44,733 nt of DNA from Mycobacterium sp. ACS4331 (GCF_001667265.1 NZ_LZHW01000074.1:1-44733); one strand, 5' to 3'; shown: positions 8,291-19,440, numbered from the stretch's first letter. A program made the numbers and translations. The notes: generated by a model from the letters alone, not told the origin.

Positions 8291-9253
8291 CTAAGCTTTG
8301 ACCGCCTTGCGACCAGCGGGCCAACGCACGGACGCCAGAACGTCGACCGCACCGGCCGAACCGGGGGACGGCGCCACGACGTCGACAGCGTCGGGCGCGA
8401 TCGCGTACAGCGAGGCGCGCTGACGCCCACCCAGCGCGACCAGGCCGGGCATCGGAACCGACTTCCCGGGGAGCTCGCCGGTGCGGATGGCGCATGCGGC
8501 CGACACCCGGCCGCCGGGCGTGACGACGAGCGTGGTCCACACCTCCTTCGCCGACGACGGCGGCAGATCCGCCAGGGCGGCCAGCGTGTCCGACAGCGAA
8601 TCATCCACCGGCAGGCTGTAAGCCGCGATGCAGCCCTGCGTGCCGTCCTGGATGGCGCGCCACTTCTCCTTGGCCTCGGGGCCGAGCAGATCCGGCACGT
8701 CGGCCTCGGTGGTGCTGACCTGCCAGCCGAGTTCACGAAGATGGTCGGCGAGACGGCGCAGCGTGGTCTCGGCGGTCTCGCGCAGCGGGATCCTGGCCGA
8801 CCGGGCCTGCAGGGCGGGCAGGTTGGCGGCCGCCGACATGGTCAACCCCACCCACGTGGTGCGGCCGACGGCGTTGTCCCGGCTGGTGATTCGGGCCGCG
8901 TCGCATCGCAGACCGTAGCGGTCGAGGTAACTCGCGATCACCGGCAGGGGCAGTTCACCGTCGCTGTCCGGCAGCACCCGCAGGACCGCCGTGGTGCGTG
9001 CGTCGGCATTGCCCTGAGCCACCAGGTGATGCGCTCCCCCGCCGCTGCGGGCCCCGAGCAGCGCCATCCGGCGTCGCACGATCGTGGTGAAATGCTGTCC
9101 GCGCCACCACCCGAACAGGATGATCGAGAGCACGACGGCAATCCCGAGCAGCCACCTGCCGGTCACCGTCTGCCATGGATAGGCCATGGCCGCGGGCACG
9201 ATGGCCAGCAGTGCCAGGGTGAGTCGACCGGGTCCCGGCCAGACGATCCTCAC
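8291..9253 (-). CDS. eccE3: ESX-3 membrane component EccE3
   Basis: EccE is the outermost structural subunit of the ESX inner-membrane complex. The 320-residue product begins MRIVWPGPGRLTLALLAIVP and has two closely spaced N-terminal membrane helices (about 9-28 and 32-48), followed by a soluble domain. GTG 9253 overlaps the mycP3 stop (GTGA, 9250-9253). It is the last gene of the operon, as in M. tuberculosis ESX-3. Confidence 0.95.
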   Translation of the reverse strand: MRIVWPGPGRLTLALLAIVPAAMAYPWQTVTGRWLLGIAVVLSIILFGWWRGQHFTTIVRRRMALLGARSGGGAHHLVAQGNADARTTAVLRVLPDSDGELPLPVIASYLDRYGLRCDAARITSRDNAVGRTTWVGLTMSAAANLPALQARSARIPLRETAETTLRRLADHLRELGWQVSTTEADVPDLLGPEAKEKWRAIQDGTQGCIAAYSLPVDDSLSDTLAALADLPPSSAKEVWTTLVVTPGGRVSAACAIRTGELPGKSVPMPGLVALGGRQRASLYAIAPDAVDVVAPSPGSAGAVDVLASVRWPAGRKAVKA

Positions 9254-10635
9254 TGCGAACGTTCCTTTCGTCGATGTGCCGCATAGGCCGTCGCGGCCAC
9301 GGCCACCGCCAGGGCGGCCGTGCCGGCGAACGCGATGTTGCGCGGCGTGTGGTTCTCGGGCGGCGCCTCCACGGGCGCCGCGATCTGGGTGCTGACGGCG
9401 GGGTTCGGATCACCAGGCGCCAACTCCCACGTCAGGGCCGCGACGGGGTCGAGGGTCCCCGCCCCCACCACGTTGGAGGGCTCGCGAGCACCGTTGTGCG
9501 CGGTCGCTGTCAGACGCTGGATCACCTGCGCCGCAGGAAGTTCGGGGAACCGGCTGCGGACCAGGGCCGCAACGCCGGACACGTAGGCCGCCGCGAAGCT
9601 GGTGCCGTCGACAGTCCGCATGGGACCCCGGTCGGTGGGCACCCCGTTGACCAGGCCACCGTCCCCGTTGCCGATGGAGACGATGTTCTCGCCGGGAGCG
9701 GAGATTCCGACCCACGGACCGGTCATCGTGAACTTCGACGGCTGGCCTGTCGGGGTCAGGGAACCGACCGAGAGCACATACGGCTGCCACCACGACGGCG
9801 CGGACACGACACCGACACCCGCCCAGTTCCGGGTGTCCTCGGGGTCCGTGGCGCGGTTGATCGGATTGGACTGGCACGTCTGGCCACCGGAGATCCAGTT
9901 GGGGCCGGTGTCGTTTCCGGCCGCGGCCACGATCACAGCGTCCTTGTCGACGGCGGCGTAGCGCAGCGCGGCACCGAGGGCCGCCTGATCGACCGGGTTG
10001 TTCACCGGCAGGCATGTGACCGAGGAGATGTTGATGATGCGTGCGCCACGGTCTGCGGCGTGCACCACCGCACGGGCCATCGCGGCGATGTCGGCCGACG
10101 CCCGCTCGATGGCGGGGTCCCCACCCTGGGTGCGCAGCGAGAACCGCGCCGAGGTCTGACGGATGGACAACAGGCGCGCTTCCGGTGCGACACCGGAGAA
10201 TTCGTCATCGCCGGGCTGTCCGGCGATGACCCCGGCCACCAGGGTGCCGTGCCCGTCGCAGTCGGTGAGCCCGTCGGTGTTGCCGAGGAAGTCACCGCCC
10301 GCCTCGACGTTGGGCAGCCGCGGTCCGGGCTTGACCCCGGTGTCGATCACAGCCACGGTCTGGCCGGCTCCGCGCGAGAACGCCCAGGCGTCAGCGAGAT
10401 TGAGCATCCGCTGGCTCGGGGACCCCGCCGCCGGATCGGTGCCGGGAAGCACACCCGTCGTGACGCACTCGCCCTGCTGCTGCATCCCCGGTGTGGGGCC
10501 GGGGTTCCCGGAGGGCGGCGCCACGTCGGGATCGACGGAGGGCGGGGTGATCGCCCACGCGCTCGGGCTCATCAGCAGGACCGCCGCAGACGCCGCCGCC
10601 GTGGCCCTGAGCCCGAGCCGAAGCACTCGGATCAT
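9250..10635 (-). CDS. mycP3: Mycosin-3, ESX-3 subtilisin-like serine protease
   Basis: The 461-residue product has an N-terminal signal peptide, an S8 peptidase domain with the triad D98 (AVIDTG), H129 (DGHGT) and S346 (DGTSFAAA), the oxyanion Asn241 (AAAGND), and a C-terminal membrane helix followed by a basic tail (AAHRRKERSQ). Cysteines at 57, 126, 208 and 254 fit the conserved mycosin disulfides. MycP proteases sit in the periplasm, cap and stabilise the ESX complex, and are needed for secretion. ATG 10635 is chosen because MIRVLRLG starts the signal peptide and overlaps the eccD3 stop by four bases; the open frame upstream to 11247 is antisense-like shadow. Confidence 0.95.
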   Translation of the reverse strand: MIRVLRLGLRATAAASAAVLLMSPSAWAITPPSVDPDVAPPSGNPGPTPGMQQQGECVTTGVLPGTDPAAGSPSQRMLNLADAWAFSRGAGQTVAVIDTGVKPGPRLPNVEAGGDFLGNTDGLTDCDGHGTLVAGVIAGQPGDDEFSGVAPEARLLSIRQTSARFSLRTQGGDPAIERASADIAAMARAVVHAADRGARIINISSVTCLPVNNPVDQAALGAALRYAAVDKDAVIVAAAGNDTGPNWISGGQTCQSNPINRATDPEDTRNWAGVGVVSAPSWWQPYVLSVGSLTPTGQPSKFTMTGPWVGISAPGENIVSIGNGDGGLVNGVPTDRGPMRTVDGTSFAAAYVSGVAALVRSRFPELPAAQVIQRLTATAHNGAREPSNVVGAGTLDPVAALTWELAPGDPNPAVSTQIAAPVEAPPENHTPRNIAFAGTAALAVAVAATAYAAHRRKERSQ

Positions 10636-12050
10636 CGATTGAGAACCCAGCTGAACAGTCCGACCAGGAAGGCCATCACCGGAATGAGCGAGGCGTCGAT
10701 ACCCGCGCCGAGGAACCCGACCAGGCGCCGCAGTGGCAGCGAATAGGTCTCCGGCGAGGCTAGTTTCGGGTTCGCCGCGACAAACACCCACACCAGCGCC
10801 GCGAGGGCCAGCACGACAAACGTCCACAGGGCCGGCCAGTAGTGGCCCTGGACGGCGAACAGCACGAGCAGGCAGACACCGGCCAGGTACGGCTGGGCCA
10901 ACAGCCACGCCTTGCACGCCGCGCTGTCCCAGACTCGGGCCCGCAGCACGGCCGCGACGGCGGTGGCGATCACGACGTACCAGGCCGCGGGGCGGATTGC
11001 CGTGGCGTCGCCGATGACGGCAAGCGACCCCAGGACCGACAGCACGACGGCACCTGCGATGAATCCGGTCTGATGCGCGTCGCTGATGCGGACGCGGCGC
11101 GGCAGGTCCTCGAGGACCTTGATCGAGGGCGCCGTCGGCGCCGGGTCGCCGGGCGCGGGGATCACCGGAAGCGGCAGGCGCGCCCACACCGCGGACAGCT
11201 GAGCGGCCTGGACGGTGACCAGAAGGGCCAGCACGAGCAGGCCGCAACCGAGGGCGAGAAGGGGCAGGTCCCAGATCGCGGAGGCGGCGCCGGCGAGAAG
11301 CACACCGAACCCGATGACGGTGGTCGCGGTGAAGAAGGACAGCGCGCGCTCCGACAGGATCAGGCTGATCAGCGACCAGGCGGTCACCCCCGCGGCCGCG
11401 AGAATGACCTGGGCGGCGCCGAATTCACCGGGCACCGCCAGTGCGAAGGCAGCGCCGACCGGGATCAGCGCGACAGCCGCCAATTCGGCCGCGGGCTGCG
11501 CCGAGCGCGCGCGCAGCAGAAGTGCGGCCACCACCGCAAGCGCGGCCAGTGCCGCCACGGCGTAGAGGCCCACCGCGTGACCGGTGGCCAACCGATGGGC
11601 GACGGCCAGCCCGGTGCCGGCCAGCAGCACCGCGACAACCGCCGCGCGGGCCGCCTTCTCGATGTGTTGGGCGCCCCACGGCCGAGTCCTGGACTCGGAG
11701 AAGATCACTGCGGCGTCCGCGATGTCCTCGACGATCCCCGGTGCGGCGGGACCGGCGGGAACAGGCTGCAGCGCAAGCAGATCACCGTCGACGACCCCGA
11801 CAGTGTCGAGGGTGGCATCGAGAGAGAACGTCGCCCCGCCGATCGGGGCCAGGCTGAGCCGACGCGGGACCCCGGTGTCCTCCTGCTCCTCGTCGTGCTC
11901 GGGCAGCAGCCTGAACACCGCGGGCATGATCTCGCGCAGCGGCACCTGGGCAGGCAGCGCCACTTCGGTGATGCGGCTGTCGGCCAGGATCGCGACGCGC
12001 ACGATCGGCAGGACCGGAGTGGCAACAGTCGCCCCGGAGATGTCTGTCAT
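10632..12050 (-). CDS. eccD3: ESX-3 membrane component EccD3
   Basis: EccD forms the large membrane vestibule of the ESX complex. The 472-residue product has an N-terminal ubiquitin-like domain (about 15-95: PIVRVAILADSRITEVALPA), a linker, and about eleven hydrophobic helices to the end. ATG 12050 (MTDISGATVATPV) has GAGAG about nine bases upstream; the in-frame extension to 12131 runs into espG3. It overlaps mycP3 by four bases. Confidence 0.95.
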   Translation of the reverse strand: MTDISGATVATPVLPIVRVAILADSRITEVALPAQVPLREIMPAVFRLLPEHDEEQEDTGVPRRLSLAPIGGATFSLDATLDTVGVVDGDLLALQPVPAGPAAPGIVEDIADAAVIFSESRTRPWGAQHIEKAARAAVVAVLLAGTGLAVAHRLATGHAVGLYAVAALAALAVVAALLLRARSAQPAAELAAVALIPVGAAFALAVPGEFGAAQVILAAAGVTAWSLISLILSERALSFFTATTVIGFGVLLAGAASAIWDLPLLALGCGLLVLALLVTVQAAQLSAVWARLPLPVIPAPGDPAPTAPSIKVLEDLPRRVRISDAHQTGFIAGAVVLSVLGSLAVIGDATAIRPAAWYVVIATAVAAVLRARVWDSAACKAWLLAQPYLAGVCLLVLFAVQGHYWPALWTFVVLALAALVWVFVAANPKLASPETYSLPLRRLVGFLGAGIDASLIPVMAFLVGLFSWVLNR

Positions 12051-12079
12051 CTGTTCGTTCTCTCTCAGCTTGGTGTCGG

Positions 12080-12925
12080 TCAGCTTTTCAGCGTGGTGAA
12101 GTCTCTGGCGAGGTTCGCCGACGGGAACCATTGGCCGTCAGGCAGTGTCGCGGTCAAGTTCTGAAGTGCAAGTGCAATCGCGAACGGTGTCCCAGGTGTG
12201 AACGTGGAGACCCATTCGCCGTCGTAGGCGCGGGTGGGACTGACCAGCACCCGGCCTTCGGTGGTGTCGAAGATCGCGACACCGACCTCGGAGGTGTTCT
12301 GTGTGGCGTCCCGGCGCTGACCCGCGACGATCTCGACGTAGCTTCGGGCCCCCGCGAAGACCGCCTGGACCACAGCATGCGCGGATTCAGGGATGCCGAG
12401 GTACTCCATCACCGAGGACAGTTCGGCGCCCCGGCGCAACTGCTCGTCGGCGCGGGCACCCACTCGGGCCGGCATCGCGAACTCGTCGAACGAGGCGGGC
12501 CGCCGATTCGACAGACCCACCGTGACCACGGGCACCAGACCGTGCGGATCCGCGATGTCGACGGCGGTGAACGTCACGAGATGGGCGTTGCGCAGCGCCA
12601 CCACGATCCGCCCGTCCCGGCACGCCACGATCCCCCGCAGCAGATCGGTGGCCTCGGATCCCCGTCCGACGAAACGCAGTTCGAGCCAGCGCTGTGGGTG
12701 GCAGACCACCCGGATCCACTGCTCGACGGCCGGGTCGATCCCGCCGTCGGTCATCACACCCAGTCGGGTGAGGTGTTCGGTCTGGCGGGCGACGAACGCC
12801 GCCCGCTCAGAGCCGTCGCGGTACGGCGGGGTGATCGCCAGCACCCAGGGGAAGGTGCCGGCGCCCACCGTGTCCGCGATGAACCAGGCCGCCTCGACGG
12901 TCAGTTCGACCGCATTAGGCGCCAC
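12080..12925 (-). CDS. espG3: ESX-3 PE/PPE chaperone EspG3
   Basis: EspG proteins are cytosolic chaperones that bind the hydrophobic tip of PPE proteins and deliver PE-PPE pairs to their ESX system. The 281-residue sequence begins with GTG ([18 protein letters not shown]) and contains the family pattern [21 protein letters not shown]. Within the operon it follows esxH, the usual ESX-3 position. It should serve the PE5-PPE4 pair encoded upstream. Confidence 0.93.
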   Translation of the reverse strand: MAPNAVELTVEAAWFIADTVGAGTFPWVLAITPPYRDGSERAAFVARQTEHLTRLGVMTDGGIDPAVEQWIRVVCHPQRWLELRFVGRGSEATDLLRGIVACRDGRIVVALRNAHLVTFTAVDIADPHGLVPVVTVGLSNRRPASFDEFAMPARVGARADEQLRRGAELSSVMEYLGIPESAHAVVQAVFAGARSYVEIVAGQRRDATQNTSEVGVAIFDTTEGRVLVSPTRAYDGEWVSTFTPGTPFAIALALQNLTATLPDGQWFPSANLARDFTTLKS

Positions 12926-12946
12926 TGGTCACTCCGATGAGGACTG

Positions 12947-13234
12947 TCAGCCCCACTTAGCACCTTCGGCGGCGTCGCGCGCCTGCATCGACATCGTGTT
13001 GGTCTCGTGCGTCGTGGCCATCGCCCGGTACGCGCGCACCAACTCCTCCATCGCCGTGTTCCACTGCGCCTGCCAGGCCTGGTAGGTCATACCGGTGTCG
13101 CCCAGCCAGGCGTTCTGCAGGGCGGCCTGCTCGGTGGCGATGTCGGCGCCGAGCGCCTGCAGCGTGCCCGCGTAGGCGCCCATGTCGCCGGCGTGGCCGA
13201 GCATCGCCGGGTAGTTGTACATGATCTGGGACAT
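12947..13234 (-). CDS. esxH: ESX-3 WXG100 substrate EsxH (TB10.4-like)
   Basis: The 95-residue protein starts [20 protein letters not shown] and has the WxG turn (NAWLGD). EsxH pairs with EsxG and is exported by ESX-3. In M. tuberculosis EsxH, zinc ligands H14, H70, H76 and E77 have been described; here H14, H76 and E77 are present but position 70 is Arg (LVRAYRAM). The start overlaps the esxG stop by one base (TGATG), with a strong GGAGG about eight bases upstream. Confidence 0.97.
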   Translation of the reverse strand: MSQIMYNYPAMLGHAGDMGAYAGTLQALGADIATEQAALQNAWLGDTGMTYQAWQAQWNTAMEELVRAYRAMATTHETNTMSMQARDAAEGAKWG

Positions 13235-13527
13235 CAGAAACCTCCGTAGGTGCTGGCGGCGGCGGCATCCTCGGCGACGTAGGTCGCACCGGCCTCGCCC
13301 AGGTTGGCCTGCGCGACGTCGAGCAGCGTGTTCACCTTGGCGGCGACCTCGACGAAGCGCGCGTGGGCGGCCTGGAACGCGGCCGAGGACTCGCCCATGT
13401 GGAAGCCCTGCGCGGACATCGCGGCCTGCTCGGCCTGTGCGATGGTGCTGCGCATAAGCGCGGTCTTCGCGCCGAACGCCGACTCCGAGGCGATGATCTG
13501 GGGGATGTGAGCGTCGAGAAGACTCAT
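13234..13527 (-). CDS. esxG: ESX-3 WXG100-family partner EsxG
   Basis: The 97-residue protein ([20 protein letters not shown]) is the EsxH partner. It carries the C-terminal export signal YxxxD (Y-V-A-E-D in [13 protein letters not shown]). The turn between its two helices lacks the tryptophan ([12 protein letters not shown]), as in other EsxG proteins. GGAGA lies upstream of ATG 13527. The gene is 45 bases after PPE4. Confidence 0.97.
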   Translation of the reverse strand: MSLLDAHIPQIIASESAFGAKTALMRSTIAQAEQAAMSAQGFHMGESSAAFQAAHARFVEVAAKVNTLLDVAQANLGEAGATYVAEDAAAASTYGGF

Positions 13528-13572
13528 GCTCGTTGGTCTCCAATCAGTCTGATCAACAAAACGGTTCTGTGA

Positions 13573-15132
13573 CTACGGACGTTCAGGCGGTGCCCCCTCT
13601 CCCCAGCTGTTGGGCAGCATGGGCGTGGTGGGGCCGTTCCCGAAGGAGTCGTCGTCGAGGGTGGTCAACCCGGTGGCCTCGCCCGCCGTCTCCTTGGTCT
13701 CGGTGCCCGTGAAACCTCCGGCGGCGCCCAGCCGGCCCGCGCCCGCGGTCGACGCCGACGTCGTCGGCTGCGGGGCGGGCTCGGGCGGGGTCGACCGTCC
13801 GTCGTCCATGGTCATGTATTCGTCGCGGTGCCCGCGGTCCTTGACCCCGGCACCACGGCGCCGCCGGGCACGGGACTTCTCGCGGGTCGAGGCCAGTGCT
13901 GCCGCGGCCGCGGCGGCAGCCATGTCCGAAGCCGGCGCCTTGGCGCCGGTGCGGTCGGTCAGTGTCGGCCAGAAGCCCTCGCCCGGGTCGTCACCGCGGA
14001 CGGCGTAGCCGATCATCTCGGCGCCTGCGGCAGGTGCGGGGGTCGCCGTCGCGCCGCCGGACATCGGCGCGGGCGGCGCACCGGCCCCGCCTGTCGCGGG
14101 CGCGGTCGGCCCCGGCACGTTGGCCAGCGGCCACTGCTGCTCGGTGCGAACCGGCGCGGCCGGCTCGGCTGGCGGCTCCTCGAGCAGCACCGGAGTCCGC
14201 GTGAGGTGTTCGGCCAATGCCACGATGGCCGGGATGCCCAGCCCGAGCACCACCGGCAGCAGCAGCGGAGAGAGCAGCAGCGTCGGGTAGACGGTCAAGG
14301 CGCCGATCCACGAGATCACCTGCCATCCCAGCGCGAAAAGCAATGGGCCCCAGGCTGTCAGCGCTGCCGTCGGGTTGGTGGCGAAATCGGTGATCATCTG
14401 CTGGAGGATGCCCAGCGGATCTTCGAAGAACCTGACGAGTTCTTCCCCACCGGGAAGGCTCTCCAGGTAGGACCGCAACCAGTCCGGCAGGCTGCTCTCG
14501 GAACTCTCCAGCGCCGTGCCCGATTCCGTCGCCTGGGCCTGCGCGCCCATCTGCGTCAGGTCGGCCATCATGGTGCCGACCTCGCCGACTCCCGGGGTCA
14601 GCACGAACGGCGCGGGCGTGGTCCTCGGCGCGCTCGCCAGGGCGACCGTGCTGATCGCCTGGTACGTGCTCATCGTGGTGGCGGCCTGGATCCACATCCG
14701 AACGTAGTCGGCCTCGTTGAGCGCGATCGGAATGGTGTTGATGCCGAAGAAGTTCGTCGCGATCAGGACGCCGTGGATGGCGTGGTTGGCCGCGAGTTCG
14801 GCCAGCGTCGGCATGGTCGCCAGCGCCGTGGTGTAGGCCGCCGCGGCCGTGGTGTGCTCGGCGGCCACGCCGGCGCTGTTCACCGCGGCCTGGTTGAGCC
14901 ACGCCAGATAGGGGGCGTGGGCGGCGACGTACTGCTCCGCGCTGGGCCCTTCCCAGGATCCGGCCTGCACCGAGCCGAGCAGAGCCGAGAGTTCAGCCGC
15001 CGCTGCCGAATACTCGGCGCTCAGGCTGCTCCACGCACCCGCGGCGGCCAACAGCGCTCCGGGACCGGGACCGCTGGACAGCAGCGCCGAGTGCACCTCG
15101 GGAGGCGACGCGAACCAGACGGGCGCGGTCAT
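13573..15132 (-). CDS. PPE4: ESX-3 PPE protein PPE4
   Basis: This 519-residue protein has the N-terminal PPE domain (about 1-175) with the Pro-Pro-Glu signature (FASPPEVHS) and the WxG-containing turn [12 protein letters not shown] central hydrophobic helical region follows ([20 protein letters not shown]), then a Pro/Ala-rich linker and a basic patch ([13 protein letters not shown]). PPE4 forms a heterodimer with PE5 and is exported through ESX-3, where PE5-PPE4 have been linked to siderophore-mediated iron uptake. The start directly abuts the PE5 stop. Confidence 0.95.
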   Translation of the reverse strand: MTAPVWFASPPEVHSALLSSGPGPGALLAAAGAWSSLSAEYSAAAAELSALLGSVQAGSWEGPSAEQYVAAHAPYLAWLNQAAVNSAGVAAEHTTAAAAYTTALATMPTLAELAANHAIHGVLIATNFFGINTIPIALNEADYVRMWIQAATTMSTYQAISTVALASAPRTTPAPFVLTPGVGEVGTMMADLTQMGAQAQATESGTALESSESSLPDWLRSYLESLPGGEELVRFFEDPLGILQQMITDFATNPTAALTAWGPLLFALGWQVISWIGALTVYPTLLLSPLLLPVVLGLGIPAIVALAEHLTRTPVLLEEPPAEPAAPVRTEQQWPLANVPGPTAPATGGAGAPPAPMSGGATATPAPAAGAEMIGYAVRGDDPGEGFWPTLTDRTGAKAPASDMAAAAAAAALASTREKSRARRRRGAGVKDRGHRDEYMTMDDGRSTPPEPAPQPTTSASTAGAGRLGAAGGFTGTETKETAGEATGLTTLDDDSFGNGPTTPMLPNSWGEGAPPERP

Positions 15133-15444
15133 CTAGACCCCGCGGGCGATCAGGTAGGTGGAGGCGGCCTGCAGGTCGCCGGTGGCATAACTGGTGCCGG
15201 ACTCGCCGACCCCGACGCCCGAGCGGCCCAACTCCTCGACTCCCTGCGCCGCGACGGCGGAGTGCTCAAGGCCCTGCGCACTGAATCCGGCGGCGGTCTG
15301 CAACGAAACCGGGTCGGCCGCAGGCGGAGTTACCGCACTGATGAGTGGAGCGGCCGCGGCGTGCGCGGCGGCGAGCCGGGCCGTCAACGACTCCACCGCG
15401 GCACTGGTGGCCACCAGACCTTCGGGAATCACACGGAGCGTCAT
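15133..15444 (-). CDS. PE5: ESX-3 PE protein PE5
   Basis: The 103-residue protein has the compact helical PE fold ([20 protein letters not shown]) and the C-terminal secretion motif YxxxD (Y-A-T-G-D in [13 protein letters not shown]). It has no extension beyond the PE domain. It pairs with PPE4 immediately downstream and starts three bases after the eccC3 stop. Confidence 0.95.
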   Translation of the reverse strand: MTLRVIPEGLVATSAAVESLTARLAAAHAAAAPLISAVTPPAADPVSLQTAAGFSAQGLEHSAVAAQGVEELGRSGVGVGESGTSYATGDLQAASTYLIARGV

Positions 15445-15447
15445 GGG

Positions 15448-18400
15448 TTACTCCCTTCCTTCGTTGTTGGTGCTGGAGTTGTTGGTGCTGGAGTGGGTGG
15501 TGCTCATGCCGATCAACGGATTGACGAGCTGGACATGGGTCGGGGTGTCGGTGTCGTCGAGCAGCACCGCGCGGCCCGCGGGCAGCCGAGAGAACCGATG
15601 ACCGCGAATCTTGCCGCCATCCTGCGGATTCCCCGACAGCATCAGCGTTGTCGCCTGCAGTTCATTCATCCTTCGCAACAACGGGTTGGTCATCAGGGCG
15701 TGTCCGGAACCGGTCGCACGGGCTGTGACGATCACCCGCAGACCCAAATCCGCCGCCTGCGAGAGCAGGCCGATCAGAGGAGTCCACGGCCGCTGACCCA
15801 CATACGGTCCGGACATCGCCGGGGCGTCGGGGATCTGGTCGACGTCGTCGATGATCAGGTAGTGCGTGTGGCCGCCCGACGAGTCAGACCGGTAGTCCCA
15901 CTTGGCCAGCTCGGCCGGCGCCAGGCCGGCAGGAGGACGGCGCCCCTCGATGATGGCCGCGAGACCGAGCATCGCCGGGGTGATTCGGTCGATGTTGGCC
16001 GTGTACTCGTTGTCCGGGAACAGGGGTTCCTCGACCAGATGCAGACGACGGTCCAGCACGGTGAAGGCCACCTCGTCGGACGTCGAGTTCTCGCGCACCG
16101 TGCGGATGATGTGGCGCAGCAGCGTCGTCTTGCCGGACTTGGTGTCGCCGAGGGCCATCAGCAGCGGATGTGCGGCGAAGTCGACCGACACGGCCGCGAG
16201 ATCCTCTTCGCGCTGACCGATGACGACCTGCTCTGGTCCCACCCACAGCGGAGCGACGGCGGCCGGGTCCAGATCGGTCGGCAGCAGGCGCACGGCCGGC
16301 GCCGCGACTCCCTGATGCCGCGCGTTGATCTCGTCGATGCGCCCCAACTCCGGTGCCGCGAACAGGAAGTGCTCGGCGGCCATCGTCAGGCCGCGACCGG
16401 GCTGGTCGTACGGCACGCTCTCGGCCGGCCGACGCACCGATCCGGCCACCCGGACGTTGCTGTCCCGTGGATCGGGCAGTCGCATTTCCAGACGCATCCC
16501 CAGGCCGTCGCGCATGGCCAGCGGGACCTCGAGCCAGTTGGGCGTGGTGACGACGACGTGGATCCCATACGCCAGGCCGTTGTTGGCCAGTTCGGTCACC
16601 TTGTTCAGCAGCGGGTTCCGCGTGTTGAACTGGTCGGTGTTGTCCCGGCCGAACGCGTAGAGGTTGTCGATCACCAGGAACACCCGCGGGTGGATCTCCC
16701 CCGGGCCAGCCTGGCGGCGGCGCGCCAGAAGCTGCTCGAGCTCACCGAATGTGCGGCGGATGAGTTCGGGCTCCAGCGGCGAGGCGACACTGCCGACGTG
16801 CGCCAGCGACTCGAGCGGCCGCAGCTGTCCGCCGCCGTAGTCCAGGCAGTAGAACACGACGTCGCGCGGTGAGTGGGTCGACGCGGCCGACAGGATGAAC
16901 GTCTGCAGGGCGGTCGACTTGCCCGACTTCGCGCCACCGTGGACAAGCAGGTTGCCCGCCGCCGACGTGGCGTCGAAAAGCAGCGGATCACGGCGCATTT
17001 CGAAGGGCCGGTCGATCTCGCCGAGTGGCCACACCCCGCGGCCCTCGGGGACAGCGGCGTCGGCCAGCACGCTGGACAGCGCAACCGGCTCATCGAGCGG
17101 AGCGAGCCACAGGCGAGGCGCTCGCGGGCCGTAGCCGGCCAGTTGGTCACCGATCGTGGCGATCAGCTTCTTCGGCGGCCCGATGGGGACGTCGGTCTCG
17201 TCGAACGGCACCACGACGATGTCCTGGTCGGCGTCGACCTCGGCTGCGGTGAACAGCTGCGGGCGAGGATCAGCCGGCACCACAACGGATCTGGGGCGCC
17301 GCGGCGGATCGTAGATGCCGTCGACGTAGGTGCTGCGGAACTTGATCGGATCCGCGCCGGGAGCGGGGACCAGGAAGCCGACGCCCTTGTGCTCTCGGCC
17401 CGACTCGATGTGATACGCGTCCTCGACCCCGATGATCTGGCGAGACACCGACGGACTGGCGACCTTCAGGCCGATCCGATACGACGTGTTCTTGTCGATG
17501 TCCTTGATCTTGCCGATGTCCAGCGTCTGCGACGCGAACAGGATGTGGATCCGGAACGAGCGACCCTTGCGGGCGACGTAGTCGAACAGTTCGGCGTACT
17601 CGGGATGGTCGGCGAGCATGAGTGTGAACTCGTCGGCGACCACGAACAGCGTCGGCATCGGAGGCAGGTCGTGCCCGGCCGCGATCGCGGCCTCGTACTC
17701 GGTGACCGAGTTGAACGCACTGCCCTGGATCCGGCGACCGGCATCGCGCAACTGGGTCTCACGGCGCGCGACCTCACCGCGCAGGGTGTCGGCGAAGCGG
17801 TCGGCCAACGACTTCTTCTCCGCCATGTTGGAGATCACGGCGACGACCTGAGGGAAGTTGCGGAAGATGTCCGCCCCGGCCTCGCCCTTGAAGTCGGCGT
17901 AGATCACGATCAGCCGGTCAGCCGAGTGAGTGGTCAACAGCGACAACAGGATCGACATCAGGGTCTGGGACTTGCCGGAACCGGTCATACCGATCATCAG
18001 GCCGTGCGGTCCCATGCCGCCCTCGGCCTCATCCTTGAGGTCGAAGTACAGCGGCTCGCCGGTCGCGGTGACGCCGATCGGCACCCTCAACTCCTCGTCC
18101 CGGCTGCGCGGGGCCCACAGTGTCGGGACGTCCAACTGCGTGGCGTCGGCGATGTCGAGCAGCGTCGTGAACGTCGCGCCGCTGGTGCCGGCCGAGCGCA
18201 GCCCGGCGTGTGTGGGATTGGAATCCCACCGCGACAGCTGCCGCGCCAGATGCGCGGTCTCGTCGGAGGCCAAGGCGTCGGCCCGGTCGACGGCGCGCTG
18301 CCAGCCGTTGGCGCCCCAGCGTTCGATTCGTCCGTCGCCGATCGTGAAGATGGGCTTCTCGGGATCGGGGTACTGCTCCCGGTGCGGTGGCACGTCGGAG

Positions 18401-19440
18401 AGGTGTACGACCGTGACGCCGGCCCAGGCCGCCGAGAGCACCGACGCGGACAGGTCGCAGTCGGGATCGTCGACGATGATCAGAAGGTGCCGCAGTCCCA
18501 GCGCGCTGGCGTCGGATCCGTCGAACACCGGCCGCTCGGCCAGCATGGGACCGATCTTGGCGATGAGCTCGTCGGCGCTGGGCGCCAGGAAGCGGGCCGG
18601 ACCGACGCCGTCGATCACGCCCGGAACATCAACGTGCGGAAGCCATTTCAGCCAGGACCAGTCCGGCGAGTCCAGCTTCGGACTGGCCAGTGCCACACCG
18701 AGGACGCCGGGGTCGTGCCAGGTCACCGCCTGAGCGATCCACGCCCGCACCGCCGCGTGAACTTCGGCGGTGTCACCGAGCACCGTCAGCCGCGAGATCT
18801 TGGTCAGGTTGATGCCGGTGGGCGCCTGGCGCACGGTGCGCTGCGTCTCCAGCAGCGAGCGCAGCGCGCTGTAGGAGACCGGCTCGAGGTCGACCTCGTC
18901 GACCGTGTCCTTGACGCGCAGCGCCGTGTCCAGCGGAACGTCGTGCAGGCCCGTGCGGATCACCAGGAAGTCGGAGTCGTGGGGGTCGCGCTCCCACTGC
19001 CGCCGCGAGCCCGAACTGCTCAGCACCGCAGGAAGATCCACCGGGTCGGGGTGTGACCACAGCAGTGCGGCACGCTGGTCGGCGGCCTGCTGGCGCACGT
19101 TGTCGCGGACGACCGACAGGTAACGCAGGTAGTCCGCGCGCTCGGCGTCGACCTCCTCGGTGCGCATCTTGTTGTCGGTGCCGCGGTAGAGCGCGGTGGC
19201 GGCCAACAGGAGCACGAAGGGGAAGAACAGAATCTGCGGTGAGATCATCCGCATCCCCGTGGCGACCATCGCCACGACCATGCCCACGATCAGGATGACG
19301 ATCAGATAGGGCAACGCGCGACGCAGCAGCGACGGCGGAATCACCCGGGGCAGCTCGGGCGGCGCCTCGATCGTGATGGTCCCCTTGCGGAGCGCAGGCT
19401 GCGGCAGTCGCCGGCGTGCCTCGAAAATCAACCTGCTCAT
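15448..19440 (-). CDS. eccC3: ESX-3 FtsK/SpoIIIE-type motor ATPase EccC3
   Basis: EccC is the ATPase that recognises and moves ESX substrates. The 1330-residue protein has two N-terminal membrane helices (about 40-88), a stalk/DUF domain, then three FtsK-like ATPase modules. Their Walker A loops are GMTGSGKS (about 483-492), GGAKSGKS (about 833-840) and GDTKSGKT (about 1097-1104). Matching Walker B segments are [18 protein letters not shown] and YLIIDDVDQ. It is a single polypeptide, unlike the split EccCa/EccCb of ESX-1. ATG 19440 ([15 protein letters not shown]) overlaps the eccB3 stop by four bases. The last residues are a low-complexity tail with SSTNN repeated. Confidence 0.97.
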   Translation of the reverse strand: MSRLIFEARRRLPQPALRKGTITIEAPPELPRVIPPSLLRRALPYLIVILIVGMVVAMVATGMRMISPQILFFPFVLLLAATALYRGTDNKMRTEEVDAERADYLRYLSVVRDNVRQQAADQRAALLWSHPDPVDLPAVLSSSGSRRQWERDPHDSDFLVIRTGLHDVPLDTALRVKDTVDEVDLEPVSYSALRSLLETQRTVRQAPTGINLTKISRLTVLGDTAEVHAAVRAWIAQAVTWHDPGVLGVALASPKLDSPDWSWLKWLPHVDVPGVIDGVGPARFLAPSADELIAKIGPMLAERPVFDGSDASALGLRHLLIIVDDPDCDLSASVLSAAWAGVTVVHLSDVPPHREQYPDPEKPIFTIGDGRIERWGANGWQRAVDRADALASDETAHLARQLSRWDSNPTHAGLRSAGTSGATFTTLLDIADATQLDVPTLWAPRSRDEELRVPIGVTATGEPLYFDLKDEAEGGMGPHGLMIGMTGSGKSQTLMSILLSLLTTHSADRLIVIYADFKGEAGADIFRNFPQVVAVISNMAEKKSLADRFADTLRGEVARRETQLRDAGRRIQGSAFNSVTEYEAAIAAGHDLPPMPTLFVVADEFTLMLADHPEYAELFDYVARKGRSFRIHILFASQTLDIGKIKDIDKNTSYRIGLKVASPSVSRQIIGVEDAYHIESGREHKGVGFLVPAPGADPIKFRSTYVDGIYDPPRRPRSVVVPADPRPQLFTAAEVDADQDIVVVPFDETDVPIGPPKKLIATIGDQLAGYGPRAPRLWLAPLDEPVALSSVLADAAVPEGRGVWPLGEIDRPFEMRRDPLLFDATSAAGNLLVHGGAKSGKSTALQTFILSAASTHSPRDVVFYCLDYGGGQLRPLESLAHVGSVASPLEPELIRRTFGELEQLLARRRQAGPGEIHPRVFLVIDNLYAFGRDNTDQFNTRNPLLNKVTELANNGLAYGIHVVVTTPNWLEVPLAMRDGLGMRLEMRLPDPRDSNVRVAGSVRRPAESVPYDQPGRGLTMAAEHFLFAAPELGRIDEINARHQGVAAPAVRLLPTDLDPAAVAPLWVGPEQVVIGQREEDLAAVSVDFAAHPLLMALGDTKSGKTTLLRHIIRTVRENSTSDEVAFTVLDRRLHLVEEPLFPDNEYTANIDRITPAMLGLAAIIEGRRPPAGLAPAELAKWDYRSDSSGGHTHYLIIDDVDQIPDAPAMSGPYVGQRPWTPLIGLLSQAADLGLRVIVTARATGSGHALMTNPLLRRMNELQATTLMLSGNPQDGGKIRGHRFSRLPAGRAVLLDDTDTPTHVQLVNPLIGMSTTHSSTNNSSTNNEGRE
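15463..15492. repeat. 15-base tandem repeat in the 3' end of eccC3
   Basis: GTTGTTGGTGCTGGA occurs twice in direct tandem (15463-15477 and 15478-15492), with a degenerate third copy following. On the minus strand it encodes [10 protein letters not shown] near the EccC3 C-terminus. It keeps the reading frame, so copy number could vary without breaking the gene. Confidence 0.8.

Noticed and set aside
12080..12131. Upstream in-frame extension of eccD3 to 12131
   Set aside because: It runs into the espG3 3' end and adds residues not found at EccD N-termini; ATG 12050 has an upstream ribosome site.
13828..19056. Very long open frames on the plus strand (two of about 1014 and 727 codons) across the ESX-3 region
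   Set aside because: They lie exactly antisense to PPE4, PE5 and eccC3, have Arg/Gly/His/Gln-rich shadow composition and no domain; GC-rich codon use in the true genes removes stops on the other strand.
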